Positions 16,662 to 30,100 of a stretch of DNA of 64,000 nt are shown one piece after another; the first letter of the stretch is position 1, and each line of letters opens with the position of its first letter. The notes beneath the pieces are model-generated. The model was not told the DNA's origin. It worked only from the letters and a program-made list of their open reading frames with translations, and did not search any database. The DNA is from Thamnaconus septentrionalis (taxonomy: Eukaryota; Chordata; Actinopteri; Tetraodontiformes; Monacanthidae), in the NCBI GenBank assembly GCA_009823395.1, contig CM020510.1:11404773-11468772 (forward strand). Reading direction: 5' to 3'. The position numbers were made by a program, and so were the translations under genes.

Positions 16662-19600
16662 TCACTGCCAGGGCGCTTTTCTGGAGCTCTCCCTCTCCTC
16701 CACCAGCTCCACGGTCGGGGTGGGGGCCGGGGCCGGGGTGGGGTTGGGGGTGGAGTGGCAGGACGGCTGCAGGGGCAGCGTGGCCGTGGAGGACGACACC
16801 AGCATGTCGAGGCTCTCCAGGGAGTCAGAGAGGGCTCGGCTGGTCTCGTGCTGGGGACACAGGACGTAACGGTTTGGTTGGTGGACTTCGACGGTGGTCA
16901 CAGCGTCCAGGCCCTTCAGGCACAGAGGGGAGGGTCCCCTCATGGGGTCGCGGCCACCGACGGCCCCGAGTTCCATTGAGGACTCGTCCATGTTGACGTA
17001 CAGGATCTCGTCGGGGTCCTGGTGGTCCGGCAGATCCTCCAGGGCCTTTTCCAGCTCGCAGCACAGGGACTCGAAGGACGGCCGATCCTTTGGGCTCAGG
17101 AGCCAGCAGGAAAACATCAGGGCATAGCTGGAGAGGACGAACACATGATCAACACATAAAGTGAAGTGAAGGAAAGAGAGAAGGCTCACAAACGAAGATG
17201 CGTGTCCATCAGAATCAGGGTGCTATACATCAGTTTGCACTAGTGGGGTTAGTGGTGATTTGTTCTGTATGCAGGGCTAATAGTGGCCAAAAAATAATAA
17301 ATAATAAATCACAAGCCGGAATCCCTATCTAATTAATACATGCGTGAGAAGTTCACACTTACATGCAGTCCAGGCAGTCTGGGGGCTGTTTGAGACGGTT
17401 GCCCTGTCTCAAGTAATCATAAATCTCGCTGTTTTCCACACCGGGGTACGGGGTCTGGCCCCGAGTGGCGATCTCCCACATGGTGACTCCAAACGACCAC
17501 TGTGGGAGAGAGACGGTGGGCCAGAGAGGGTCAGAGAGGAAGAGCCGAGTTGGAGATCAGCACCATAGAAACATTAGCAATGGAAATAGCACGGACACGC
17601 TTGTCTGAGCTTTCTTTACATCCTACTTTATGCACGACTTCCGCAAGAATGCACATGCTTTGCAAACACTTTGGCATATGAATGCAGAGCAAGGCAAGGC
17701 CCCCCTTTATGTAAACATGCAGTGATCATATCAGCTGTTCCTGACTGATATGGCAGCTGTCTGTGGAGCCCACTGCTGTCAACCTTTCATTTCCTGGACA
17801 CTGACCAGCTACAGGCATGAACGGTGACTTCTTTGCCAAATAAATACCCCAAGGCTGTGAAATAGATCATCTCTAATGCAACTATATTCTCCCGGCTGGC
17901 ACAGCTGACAAAAAAACAAAAACAAACAAACAAAACACTTTCTGTAAACTCACCACGTCACTTTTGGTGGTGTAGACACGATCAGCCAAACTTTCAATGG
18001 CGATCCACTTGACAGGCATCTTCGAGATCCTGCCCTGCCTGTAGTAGTCTCCGTTGTAGATCTTCTTGGAGAGGCCGAAGTCAGCCACGCACACGTTCAT
18101 GTTCTCATTGAGCCTGAAGCAAACGCAGAGTGGTTTACTCACAGTCAGGCAGTCGTAAAATCATCCAAAATATGCAGTAAAACTACAGTGAGAGTCTGTT
18201 GTTGTACACAGGGTGGCAAGATATATAGCAAAAGAATAAAAAATAAAAGAGTAAGAAGTGGAAGATAGGAAGGAGGTTTGGCCTACATGCAGTTGCGAGC
18301 AGCGAGGTCTCTGTGGATGAAGTTCTTGCTGCTGAGGTATTCCATCCCTCTGGCGATATCGGTCATAAACTTTACCAGCATCTGAGACGGCAGGTACTGA
18401 AAGATAAAATCAAGGTTCCAGCGTTGACTGTTTTTTCGCCCATCACACTAGAGGGCACTGCAGTCTGTCACTTCCCACTGCCTGCAGAAGAGAATGTTTC
18501 TGCAGACCCAGAGACTGCAGATTCAGACCTGCTGTTTGGAGCTTGTACTGTATTTCCGCAACAAGGTTCTAACCCTAACCCTAACCCCTATCCTAACCCT
18601 AATCCAGTGTTTCCCAAAGTGGGTGGCGCGCCCCCCCCATGGGGGTCGCCGAGTCACGTCTGGGGGGGCGCAAAACACAGGGTGGGAGGGAGACGGGGCG
18701 CCCGGGGGAACTAATGTTTTCACGTCTGAACTTTTTCCACGGCGGAACAATTAACAAAAAGTTACAAAACGCTGCTAAGGTACACAGGATGGACAAATAT
18801 TTGACAGGGACGAAAAGAAGAATTCAGGAGTCCGGCGGTGGCCAGTGTGCTTTGTTGTTGGCCACTTTTGGCTGTAGAATCGTTCCGTGAGTAGCTGCGG
18901 AACGATGGTGTCGAATAATGTTCTTCCACCAAGGTGGGTGGGGCGTGACAGAGAAAGTTTGAGAACCACTGCCCTAATGCCATGCAAGTCTATGGGGTCA
19001 AAAGTCAACTTTGTCCTAGAGACATGGGACCACTTGCAGGTTCATCAGGATCCCTCGAGACACAGCCACGTCAAATTTGGAGCTTCTAGCCCATGAGGAA
19101 CCCCGAAACCCTAACCCTAATTCCAGCAGTAACCCTAACCCTAACCCTAATTCCAGCCTTATCGCTAACCCTAATGCCATGCAAGTCTATGGGGTCAAAA
19201 GTCAACTTTGTCCTAGAGACATGGGGCCACTTGCAGGTTCATCAGGATCCCTCGAGACACAGCCACGTCAAATTTGGGGCTTTTAGCCCCCCCCCCATGC
19301 TCAAGTGTATTTGAGTGTGATGCTGACATAGTTCCAGCTTTACTGGCATCCAGCAGGTGGCACTGTTGCAAACAAAAATGAGAAAAACAAGGGGTCCCAC
19401 AAATGCAGGACCAGAACTGCAGGTCTGAAGGAAGGTCTGAGTGTCCGAGTCTGCAGAGACATACTGTTGGGGAAGGTCCGTTCATGACAATAACATTATG
19501 TCCAAGTGGCAAACAGGGCAAACACACCAGGCAGGGATACAGAACATTTGTCGACCTCATGGCTGCTTTAAATCTCTCTGTCTGTATCTTGTTTTAATTA

Positions 19601-22600
19601 GGCCCATGTTGTTGTTGTTTTTTCAACCTGACTCTTCAACTATTGATTCCAACAAAACAATCTCATCCAACAAAAAAGAAAAGCAAAAGCTGCTGATATC
19701 ACAGCGTACGTAATGTGAAGAAGGTGGATGGGGACTATGGCAAATCCTGAGTGGAGACCTTTGAATATGATTTTGCTGACAGACACACAAGTGAGCTTCT
19801 CACCCTTGAACTCATTAAGCTGCTAAGCTGTGTGTGTGTGTGCCTGCCTGCTTGCCTTTCAGTGCATGTGTGCGTTGCTGACTCTGTGCTTTTATGGTTT
19901 GCCGTCAGACCTACCACAGGACAGTCTCCCAGTCGCGAATACAGAAGATAGCTGTGCAGATCTCCGTGTTTCATATAGGGCAAGATGACCACAGGGGAGG
20001 GGTATCCTTCGCTCTCCACTGTCTGCAGACACACACCTGCACAAACACCACGGCTCAGTATAATACACACACACTGCACACAGGCTTGAGTGCAAATTAC
20101 AAAAACACACCAGCAACGAGCAACTTTCAGTTCACTTCAGTCTAGTTTCACTACAGAAAGTAATTTTACTCTCTGCAGTACTTTTTACTTGTTTTCATTT
20201 TGCACACTGGAAGAAACCAAGTTTATGAGTGATATTTATCAATAAGATGCTTTCACAAGACAGGGTCCTTGGTACTTTTTATAATCTTGAGAAAACCTGC
20301 TGTTGTTTCTATCTTGACAAATAAACAATTGAGTGAAAAAAGAGAGCATCCGTTGGAAATGTCGACCCTTCATATGCCGGGCAGTAAGAACTCAACTTAC
20401 CCAGAAGCCTCATGACATTTGTGTGGTCGAACTCTTTCATGCAGGCCGCCTCTCGGAGAAAATCCTCCATCTCTGAGCGAGTGCAGATGGCAACTGGTGG
20501 TGAGACAGGGCGCAGAGAAAGAAAACATGCATCATTTGTAGGTGGACAAAATTCAAAAGGTGTTGTTTGAATTTTGAGGTAGTTGCATCATTGGTTTTAT
20601 TGCCATGTTGGTACAGCACCGCTTGAAACTTGCAAAAATCCTCTGTTTTTCAAACTATTTGGACATTTTATGGAGCTGACATGACCATGGAATGATACAC
20701 CACTGCAGTGAACTCTATATGTGCCAATATTCTATACAAGCAGAGTCTTTATCTCTTCTCTCAATAAAAAACGAAATTATTGGTCCTAAAACTTGTGAAC
20801 CTCCGACCCCGGGGAGGATGGTTTGACCCTCTGTGAAACAGCCTGTGTCTCCAAATATGAAGGGACTCATTGTCACGACCTCGGCTGTCTACTCACTCTT
20901 CATCGTCTTGACAGCGACTTTGAGGACGGATTCCTCTTGAGTCAGCAGCCCCTCCATCACTGACCCAAATTCTCCTGAAGAAACAAATTAAAACACAAAC
21001 ACGTCTTGGATGCAGTTTTAGATGCAACGTTGACAAAATGCCTTATTCAGCAGCAGCAGCAGCAGCAGCAGCAGCTGAACATACATCAACTTACTGAGTG
21101 CAGCTAATGACATTATAAACTCTTAGAGTACAGTGCTGCAAAAAACTGGCATATAATGGAAACTACTTTAGATAAGTGGAGGCTTGTCTTTGGCCCCCTT
21201 TTCTCCAGCGCATAAGAACTGTATACGTGTGCTGTGAACTAACCAAACATTTCAAGTGTGTCCAAATAACTTTCTCACACTTCTGTTTTTTGTTGCCCTT
21301 AAGTGATACTGAGACCATTCCAGAAACGAAACTGACTCAATGTGCAGAAAAAAAGAGACAAACAAAGCAATACCTTCACCCAGAGTTTTTCCCAGGGTTA
21401 GTTTATGTCTGTCCACCATCACATCCTGCAGCTTCTGCTTCAGCTCGTCGCTGATTCCGAGGCTGTTCACTGGAAGAGACAAAGTTTTGCGATTTTAATA
21501 TTGTGCGCGAAGCAAAATACTTTATTTAATCACGCAGGAAAGATCAAGAAAAGGTACATAACAATGTATATCTCAATTTTCTAACTCTAGAATAAATAAT
21601 TAATATGGCATCTGCCCTGGTTAACATTGTGTTATTTCCTGTTTATGCTATTCAATAAAGAATTACTCTGAATGTCAGAACTACAAAGCTGTTTATCTGT
21701 CCTAAATATGAAAAAATGGGACATTATTCAAAAGAAAAAAAAAAAGGAACTAAAACAACTTAAAATATTAAAATGCAAAAATAAACAAAAATAAAATCCA
21801 GGACCTAATAGAGAAAGGATGGGAAAAAAGAGCACTAATCCCTAATCCAGAGCAACTGCATGTGCAGCAATGTGTGCCTCAGATTATCACTCAGGTGTGG
21901 GACACACGACAGGACAATCCGGGTGGTTTGGAAGTCTGGGGATTTAAGCTGATTCCCCCCCAGTCAGCACTTTAATGCATTTGTGATCAGCAAGGTCTCT
22001 CAGCCAGCTGGCGGCCGGCGAGCTGCGCACTGGCAAGCTGCAGACATTAGCTGTGTTCACATCTGGGTCGGGACAAGACGCGTCAACAATGAGTACGAAG
22101 GGCCAGCTGCTTCCCTATCAATCTGCCACGGGTCGAACAACAATGTGCTCAGTCTGAAGGCATGTTTCGACACATGCTGCCGTGACAGAATCTCAGCCGG
22201 TTGCATCCAATAAACAGGACCCGAGGGCCCCACTCGTTCCTCGGAATTGGCCAGAATTACTGCTGAGCATCTGCAGCGTAAATCCTGCACAAAAAAATCC
22301 TCCAATCTGACCTTTCCCTTTAATCCAACCCCCTTTTTTCATACCCACTCACCCTGGGTACACATTATCTCCACATCTCTCGCTCGTTCGCTCGCTCGCT
22401 CTAGCTGGGTCATTTTACTCTTCAGAAACAAAACAAAACGTTGTTTGTGTGCATTTTCTCTGCGGCTTTCCTTTCTCCCCGGCCCCTCTCTGGCTACAGC
22501 AAGCCGAGACTTGTGTATGAGGTCTGCGCAAATATTGTGCGTACACTGGGGGACAATGTCGGGGCTTGAATGAGACCCAGCTGTGGGAAATTTGAATCCG

Positions 22601-25600
22601 TGCAACTGTGTTTACAGGTATGCATCGCTTGTCTGTAATCAGCGGTGCTGGCTGGGCGGAGGCTGATTGACGACGGCGAACAAATAACAGCAGACCGCTG
22701 CGCCGCAGTCTGCCAATATAAGACGAATGGGGGACGAAAATCAGACTATATTTTTTTTCTCCCCGAGGGGTTAAATGAGCCCCTCACTCCCCTTGGAATT
22801 GCCAGGAGACTCCTTGTGTGTTGTTACAGGCTGCTTGAATTTGAAATCTCATTCATATGTTGAGTCACTTTCCCTTCCTCTGACGTCGCTGGAACCCGAC
22901 TCTACTACCACCGCACTGAGTTGTTATCTCGACTCTCATACTTCCTCAGTCTGACTCCTTCTGGTCTGAGATGCACGCGAGGTTCAAGCCTTTCGGCCTG
23001 AATAGACACGCAAATAAAAACGCTGCCAACCAAACCAATGACGGTGATGGTGAAGCGATAAGGTGAAGTGTTAGTTTAAGGGGTGCACTGGGTTTCCTAA
23101 CTCCGAGCAGCCAAATTTCCTGGTGAGTGTTGTCTTTATTTTCATTCTAATCACCTTAATCTGCAAAATCTAACAGCGCTAGCTAGAAAATGCGATAATT
23201 ACAGCTGTCGGTGTTTTTGGGAAAATTCCTCCCATTGAGAGTGTAATGAGCAGGGATCCACTCCTAACCTGGGGACAGTGGCAGGTTCGGGCGTGTTGAA
23301 AGACTCGCAGGTTGACGGACAGGTTTGAAAAGGCTATCGTATCGCTGAGCATCACGTAGTGAAGGGAAGGGTGTGTGTGTGTGTGTGGTGGTGGGGGGGG
23401 GACTCACATGTTGCTTCAGTTGTCCTGCGACTGTAGGTGCGGCGAGCGCGGTACCTCACCACCAGCTCTCCGCTCTCCATCATGGGCTCGAACGCCTCCC
23501 TGCGAACGACACAGACAAATCATATTGATGCGTAATTAATCGTGATTAATCGTAATTAACGATTAATCGAGAACCAAAAAGAGAACGATGGTTCTCTTTT
23601 TGGTTCTCTTGGCTTCTCTCTACCCCTCCACCCAAATAAAATGCCTAATGCCTTTAAAAGTCAGGCAACTGGGTCAATAAACTAAAAACAACTTAAGCCT
23701 TTGGTTTGGCTCCGTAATCCAGTCACTCCCTCAATTCTATCCAAGGGGAGTAACAACAGCCTACGTACCCGAAGCGCGTCTCCTTGCGCCGCAGCTTTGC
23801 CACATAAACAGCCATGAGCACAGCCATGGAGATGGCGCCAGCGATGGCCATCACCACATACCACCAGTGCCAGGAAAAGGGTTCAGGCTTCGAATGACCT
23901 GAGGGAGAGGCGAGGAGAGACGGTTTGGTCATAGAAGTCTTTTTTTTAAATTATTATTATAGCAAGGAAGTTGACCGTAAACAGGAGTGCCAGATGAGAG
24001 AGAAACTCTGTGATTATTTAACTAACAAACCAAATGGAAAGTAGAAACACTCTCATGTCTGTCCACACGCAACTTTAGCCTAAAGCTTCTAAATGAAAGG
24101 CTGCACATTTACAGTATTTGCCCGTCTTTGCCAGTGTTTTTAAACAATAAATAATATTTGTTTTTATCCACTAAGCAAACTCCTCAGAAACGAGAAAAGA
24201 CCATCCATTACTTATTTTGTGTAATAAAACTCATGGTTCCCAAAAACAAGCTTTTTGTGATGTCACATAGGGGCAACACTACCTCACTTGTGAGGCCGCT
24301 GTCTCTGCTCCCTCCCAAACATGTGGAAGGTTCTACCATGCATCCGTTTTAGTCAGAGGCTAAACTTAGTGTTTTTGTTGGATGTTGTAAACACAGAGCT
24401 AAATTTACCATTTGCTACGGATCTAAAGAGGATCTTTCTTTTTTTGCGGGGGAAAAATAACGTGCCTGGCCGCCGTGCCGGAGTCTGGTATGACAATAAG
24501 ATCTGAGAACGGGCAAAATGTGGGACCTTCAAATAACAACAGCTTGTGCAACATTTTCAATTTGAATGTTGCTGCTTGAATTCTTCACACAGATGCACAA
24601 ATCAGTGACTGCATCTTAGAAAAAGATTGGACAAACAACAACAAATGTTTAGGTCTTACTACAAAGATTTGGGTTAAATGGTCGATTGTCTTGTACGTGC
24701 TGTTGGATAAAATCTGGCCAACCATCAGGGTTGGTTGAAGGTTCACACATTGTGTTTGCAGTCGGCAGTGTTTACTTCCGCGCGTCATTATTGTGAGATT
24801 GCGCAAAAATGCGTCTGAAACGGTTGAACGGCTCTCAGTCTAAACACTGCTACTCCTACTGTAAATACTCGCTGGGCCTTTTGTCTTTGGCGATTCAGAA
24901 AGTCTCCTTGTCTCCTTTCAGTTCTTGTTGTCCGCGCCTGAAAAGTCCCTCACAACTCTGCCGTCCTGTGAGCGCCCCCTGTTACCTCGAAACCTAAACC
25001 CAAGTGTTTTTCCCATTCACACCCCCCCTCCCCCGACATTCCCTGCCTCCTTTTATCTGCTCTCCTTGTTGTTTGGATCGTCTGTCTGGCTGTATTAGAC
25101 TAAGCAAACAGGGATGCTCCACTGTTCCTGCCTGCTATAAATATTTATGATGCCCCCTTCCCCACTCCTCCCTCTCACCCCCCCCCCCCCCCCAAACCTG
25201 AGGTCATCCCTTCTCTTTTTTTCTGATCCTCTCTCTGGTTTTTTCTGAGACACAGGAAGGAACTCGTAGAGGAACTGAGCAGCAGCGAGCCGAAAAGGAG
25301 AAGTCTCATGTTGGAAGTGAGGTGACCCCTTGCTGTTAGAGCATGGCACTTTCAGAGGTCACCCAAGTTTGAGTGAAAGGAGTGAGGAGGAGTGGATATT
25401 ACTCACCCATGAATTCTTGCATTTCTGTGGGAATAAAAGAAGAAAGTAAAGTCAAAGCTTGAAAATTTGGAGAATGTTTTGCAAAAACGAACAAATATTC
25501 TTCATCCAGGCTAAATTAATATTCATACACCATGTCTCCCTGCTTCTTGACATTTCGAGATGCAATTATGTTAATGTTCAGAGGATTCGTCATGACCATT

Positions 25601-27075
25601 TCTTCCCATGTGACCATTTGGTGTTTTTTTTATCCTGTGTTTTGAAGTGAACTCATTGATTATCCCACTTGCTTTCACTCACCCGGAGACACGAGGGTCA
25701 GAGTCTGCGTGGGGGTCCAGGGTCCCGGCCCCGCCCCTGTGTAGGCACAAACTCGAAAGGTCACATTGGAGAGCGGTGCCGACAGATTGACTGACAGCTC
25801 GGTGTCCAATCCGGCATCCACGACAAACTGCTGGAGATAAAAAACAGCGTCAAGAAAAGAGGATTTGGCTGAAGTAAGACACTGAGTCATTTATTTTTCT
25901 TTTTGCTCTGAGAGTCTTTGACTGACCCGCTGTGCGGCCGGTGTGCTGTACTCCACCATGTAGCCCTGAAGCTCCCCGTTGAGTTTTCCAGAAGGCTCCT
26001 CCCACGTCATCAGCACCTCTGTTCCATTCAGCACCGCTGTCACGTTCACAGGTGGGTTTTCCGGCACTGACAAACACACACACACAGGCAGAGAGAGAGA
26101 AAAGCAAACTTAGCTCTTGGACATCTCATTTCTCGTTTTTTTGGCTTCATATTTTGTTTTTCCCCTGCGTGGTTTGAATAAGCACAGTTCTCAGGGGCGT
26201 GTGCCCGTGAAAAGATTTTTGTGTGTATGAATGAGGAGTCAGCGGGACCGTTGACCACCGGCACTGCTCGCGGGCTGGTGGTCAGCCAGGCGTGTGCTGT
26301 TTTGACAGCCTGGGGCGCCTTCAGGTGGTGGATAACTGCAACAGCTGGGAGCAGAGGGCGGCCAGAGAATGTGGAGAATTCCGCTTTATTAGGACACAAA
26401 AAAATAAAAAAGGCTAACTGACGGCAGCGCAGACAGGGGGCGAGATTAGCCGACTTTGGGAGCCAATGAGCTCGCTCCGTGCCCGGGATGGTCTGTTGAC
26501 CTCCGATAGACGCATGCAGAGGCCTGTGTGTCCGTCCGTCACGCTCTCCTTCTTCCTCTGACCGTCCTCATTTTGTGTTTTGTTTTTTTTTGGCTTTCTT
26601 TGGCCTGCCCCCTTTTTTTCCCCTGGCAGCACAAATGCCCGGCAGAGAGGAAACCTAGATGGATAACGTGCTCAGAAATAGCGTCAGGAATTTTTTCCAC
26701 GTGCGTGCGTGCTTGTGCGCTCTCGTGTGCATAAACGGCTCGGCGTGATTGACGCCGTGTGTAGCACAAGAGGAGCAAGCGCAGCTTATTTCTTCACGTG
26801 TCAGCGGTGGAAAGGCGTCCATTGTCTCTCCCCAAAGCACCACAATAGTAACACACGCGCACGTGCACGCACACACACACACGCACACATGAAGTCAGCC
26901 AGTGTTAGTCAGTGTGAGTCTGGCTGGGAAACACGGCCCGGCCTATGAGGATGATGCTATCAGGAAGCATTTGGCGCTTGATTGTTTCCACATGCGCTCC
27001 GTCTTCTGGCTGCCAGCAGCAACAAAAACAACCTCCAAGAAAAGTCGGTTCCAGCCCTTCGTCTCCACCTATGAT

Positions 27076-27110
<35 letters not shown>

Positions 27111-30100
27111 CACCCCCTCCCCCCGCCTGCCTTCTGCTCACTTGCGTCGCTTTTCTTGCTTCCTTCTTTCCGTCTTTCACTACGTCTCTTTATTCCGCCG
27201 AGTCCTCTGTCCAACACTTTTCCCCGAGTTTTCCTCTCCCTCCCTCCCTCCACCGCCCTCTGTATGAGGTAATGCCTCTCCTTTTTGTTTGGACGTGGAG
27301 TTCAAGTGAACAGAGGTGGAAAGTGTTTGACATAGAACTCTGAGGAGGAGTAAGGAAGAGGAGGAAAATAGAGCCTCCTCAACTGCTCGTCTTCGGGCAG
27401 CTTGTTCCAAGCAGAAAGCTCGAAGACGCTTCGGAGCCAAGTTGTTTCCCAACAGCCGAAGTGAGCGTCTGCGACCGACTGTTTCACATCCTGGGGCTTG
27501 ACGCAGGCAGAGCAGTGTCAGATAACCCAGCTGGGGCACATATAAATGAGGTTGCTCCCCCCGATTTCTCCTTTTTCACGCATCATCTCGCCCGTTTTGA
27601 GTCCGGTTACGCTACACTAGTGTCAAAACACGGGTGGAAGCGGGCCCAGAAGTGACGCACAACCCTGGGATTTGTCTGTTTTTCCATAAACTATAACAAA
27701 CTACGTGGAAACAGGGCGCTTCCAAGATCAGATGGAGCACAAAAGTTATGGGAGTCGTCAAGACCGACGACTTTGAGCGACTTCCACCTCGTTTTTGTCG
27801 GCAGAACAGGCTGTTGTTCATCTTTCATATATTCATCCAAGCAATTTAATGCCTGTAGCTGTTTTTTTGGCAGTATGAAGTGGGATTTATTGTGACACGT
27901 GTCTGTGATATGTCGGTCAGCATGACTCACTTCTATCGGCGAGTTGGGGATTAAGACTAATGTCACTGACGGGGTCCAGACAGATGACATATAATACTCG
28001 TAAAGAGGGAGTCATTTGTCCTGAATTAAAGTGTTTGTAATATGATGAACCGTGGAAGACAATTGGGGTAAAATCAAGAACAACACAATTACACGAGGGA
28101 CAGTTGCTTAAAATACTAGAGGCCCTGTATTCACATGTTTAAGCAACGCTAAGCACCTCCAAACTGTCGGCGGAAAAGAAAAGTTCCCCCTTTACTTGGT
28201 TTCTTGGCTTCACTGTTCCGAGGTAAAGTGTGCGCTAATACAAGCAGTTTTGGAAATCAGTGATGTCACAAAGGGCTTACTTCGCTAATGCCTATTTAAT
28301 CCCCTTCTAAACATTTCTAAGTTTCACAAAGCATTAGATTAGTTTTGGTAGAAAACTCAAAAGTGGGTGTTTTTGCAAAAGGATGCAAACAAAGAGTTAA
28401 TTATGTAATAATTAAGGCAAGTCAACGTATGAAGTGGTTTTAACGTGGGACCTTTAATTTTCCCTTTTCAAAAATCAAACACTCAGGAATTATTTTGTGA
28501 AATCTAAAGGAATTTGTTCATATTTATGTTTACATAAGGAATGTGTAGAACCTAATCTCACTGCAGTTCGAGGATTAGGAGGGCGACATAGGTTGCCTCG
28601 CTTCCTCTTTCACCAACCCCCTCCTTCTGTTCCCTCATCCTCAGGGGAAAATCTTGGCTTTGGGAAAACAGCAAATTGAGTGTTTTCTCAAAGCGCCCCC
28701 TACCCTTCTTTCCCTTGCTCCTCCGTCTATTCCTCGGCCAGTCCCACCATTAACCCCCGCGCTTTTCCCACAGTGTCTAGCTGTGTGCACTCAAAAAGAG
28801 AAATCCTGGGTCAGCCCAGGTCAAAGTAGAGGGGAAAACTGGAAGCTGGGGCAAAGGAAGGAACGATGGAGGGAAAAAATGGAAATAATAAGAAAAAGAA
28901 GCGCGGATGCGTGGAATAAATTCCACATAGATGAGAAATAAAATAAAGGAGCAGAATCCTCGACATGATGGGAGACACAGAGGAGCGATGAATGGCTGCG
29001 TCCGAGCCAGATAAAACACACATAAGAAATAGTGCAGCGCATATCTACACAGTTTTATTGACGAGAAACAAATGGAACAGGAGCTGGTTCCAGAAAGGCA
29101 GAGCCTCGGGGGAGTGTTTTCCTTCCTCAGCAATAAAAAACAACACCACGTAATAATTATGGCGCGAGCTGCTGATGTCCTCTCCCCCTTTTACCCTCCC
29201 ACTCTCTCCCTGTTGACCCCGGCCGTCTCTGTCCGCCAGCTGAATCACGTCCTCCTTATCTCACTGTTAAAACTCACCGTCCGGCTTGCGGTAACAAGTG
29301 CGGAGAGCCGCCTGATCCGGAAGCGAAACTCTACCGTCCGCAGAGAAATAAAACTCGGGGAGATTGCAGTGAAACAAAACAAAGCTTCTTAAGAACTTAG
29401 TCAAAAACACAGAAGTGAAAGATACGGACACGTCGACTCAAAAAATCTGACTTGCCCTTTTCCATGACACTGATATTTCATTCGTCTCTTTCTTCCCTTT
29501 TCTGGTTATGCTTTTACATTACAGGCACTTTTGTTGGAAAGCCCCGTCATCCCACCGCTGACATATCTCTCCTCTGAGTGTGCACTCTTTCCGATCCTGT
29601 TCGTCCAGGAGTAGAGCTGGGAGCATGAGCTGGCATGGAAAATCCCACCTCAGTTTAAAGCGAAGCACACAGCAGCCTAGCATTACCGTTCTGGGCACAG
29701 CGCTACGTTCCTAAGTGAAGCCTTTCATGGGAGTCTTAATGTCTGCTTGCCCTCCCCTTCTCCCGACGTCCACCTACTGCTGCTGCGTCTTTAATACCAG
29801 GCAGCCCTCCACCTCAAACATTTACATTGGGAGTCTGGTTTGGAGAGGTGGGACATGAACCTGCGTCTGGTGTTTTTCATTAGCACGGACTGAGTTCAGG
29901 GGCCACAGGAAGGAACATTGTGACTAACGTCCCACTGTAACTTGATTCTCTGGCACCTAATGCCATATAGTACGTCTCCGGTAAGTTCTGAGTCAGAATT
30001 AAGGTAGAAAAAATTTTCGAAAAAACAATCCAGCAGAATCCAATGAGTCATGATTCAACTGACTAAGAGAAAATATATTTCTAGGATAAAAAAAATCAGT

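Noticed and set aside
18571..18604. CCCTAA repeats as a chromosome end
   Set aside because: They are short, degenerate and inside an axl intron with genes continuing on both sides.
20023..20028. Acceptor CTGCAG directly before ACAGTG for the axl exon at 19915
   Set aside because: That border breaks the reading phase by two bases; the acceptor 14 bases further upstream (exon end 20036) restores the frame and gives the expected GVCLQ-type sequence.
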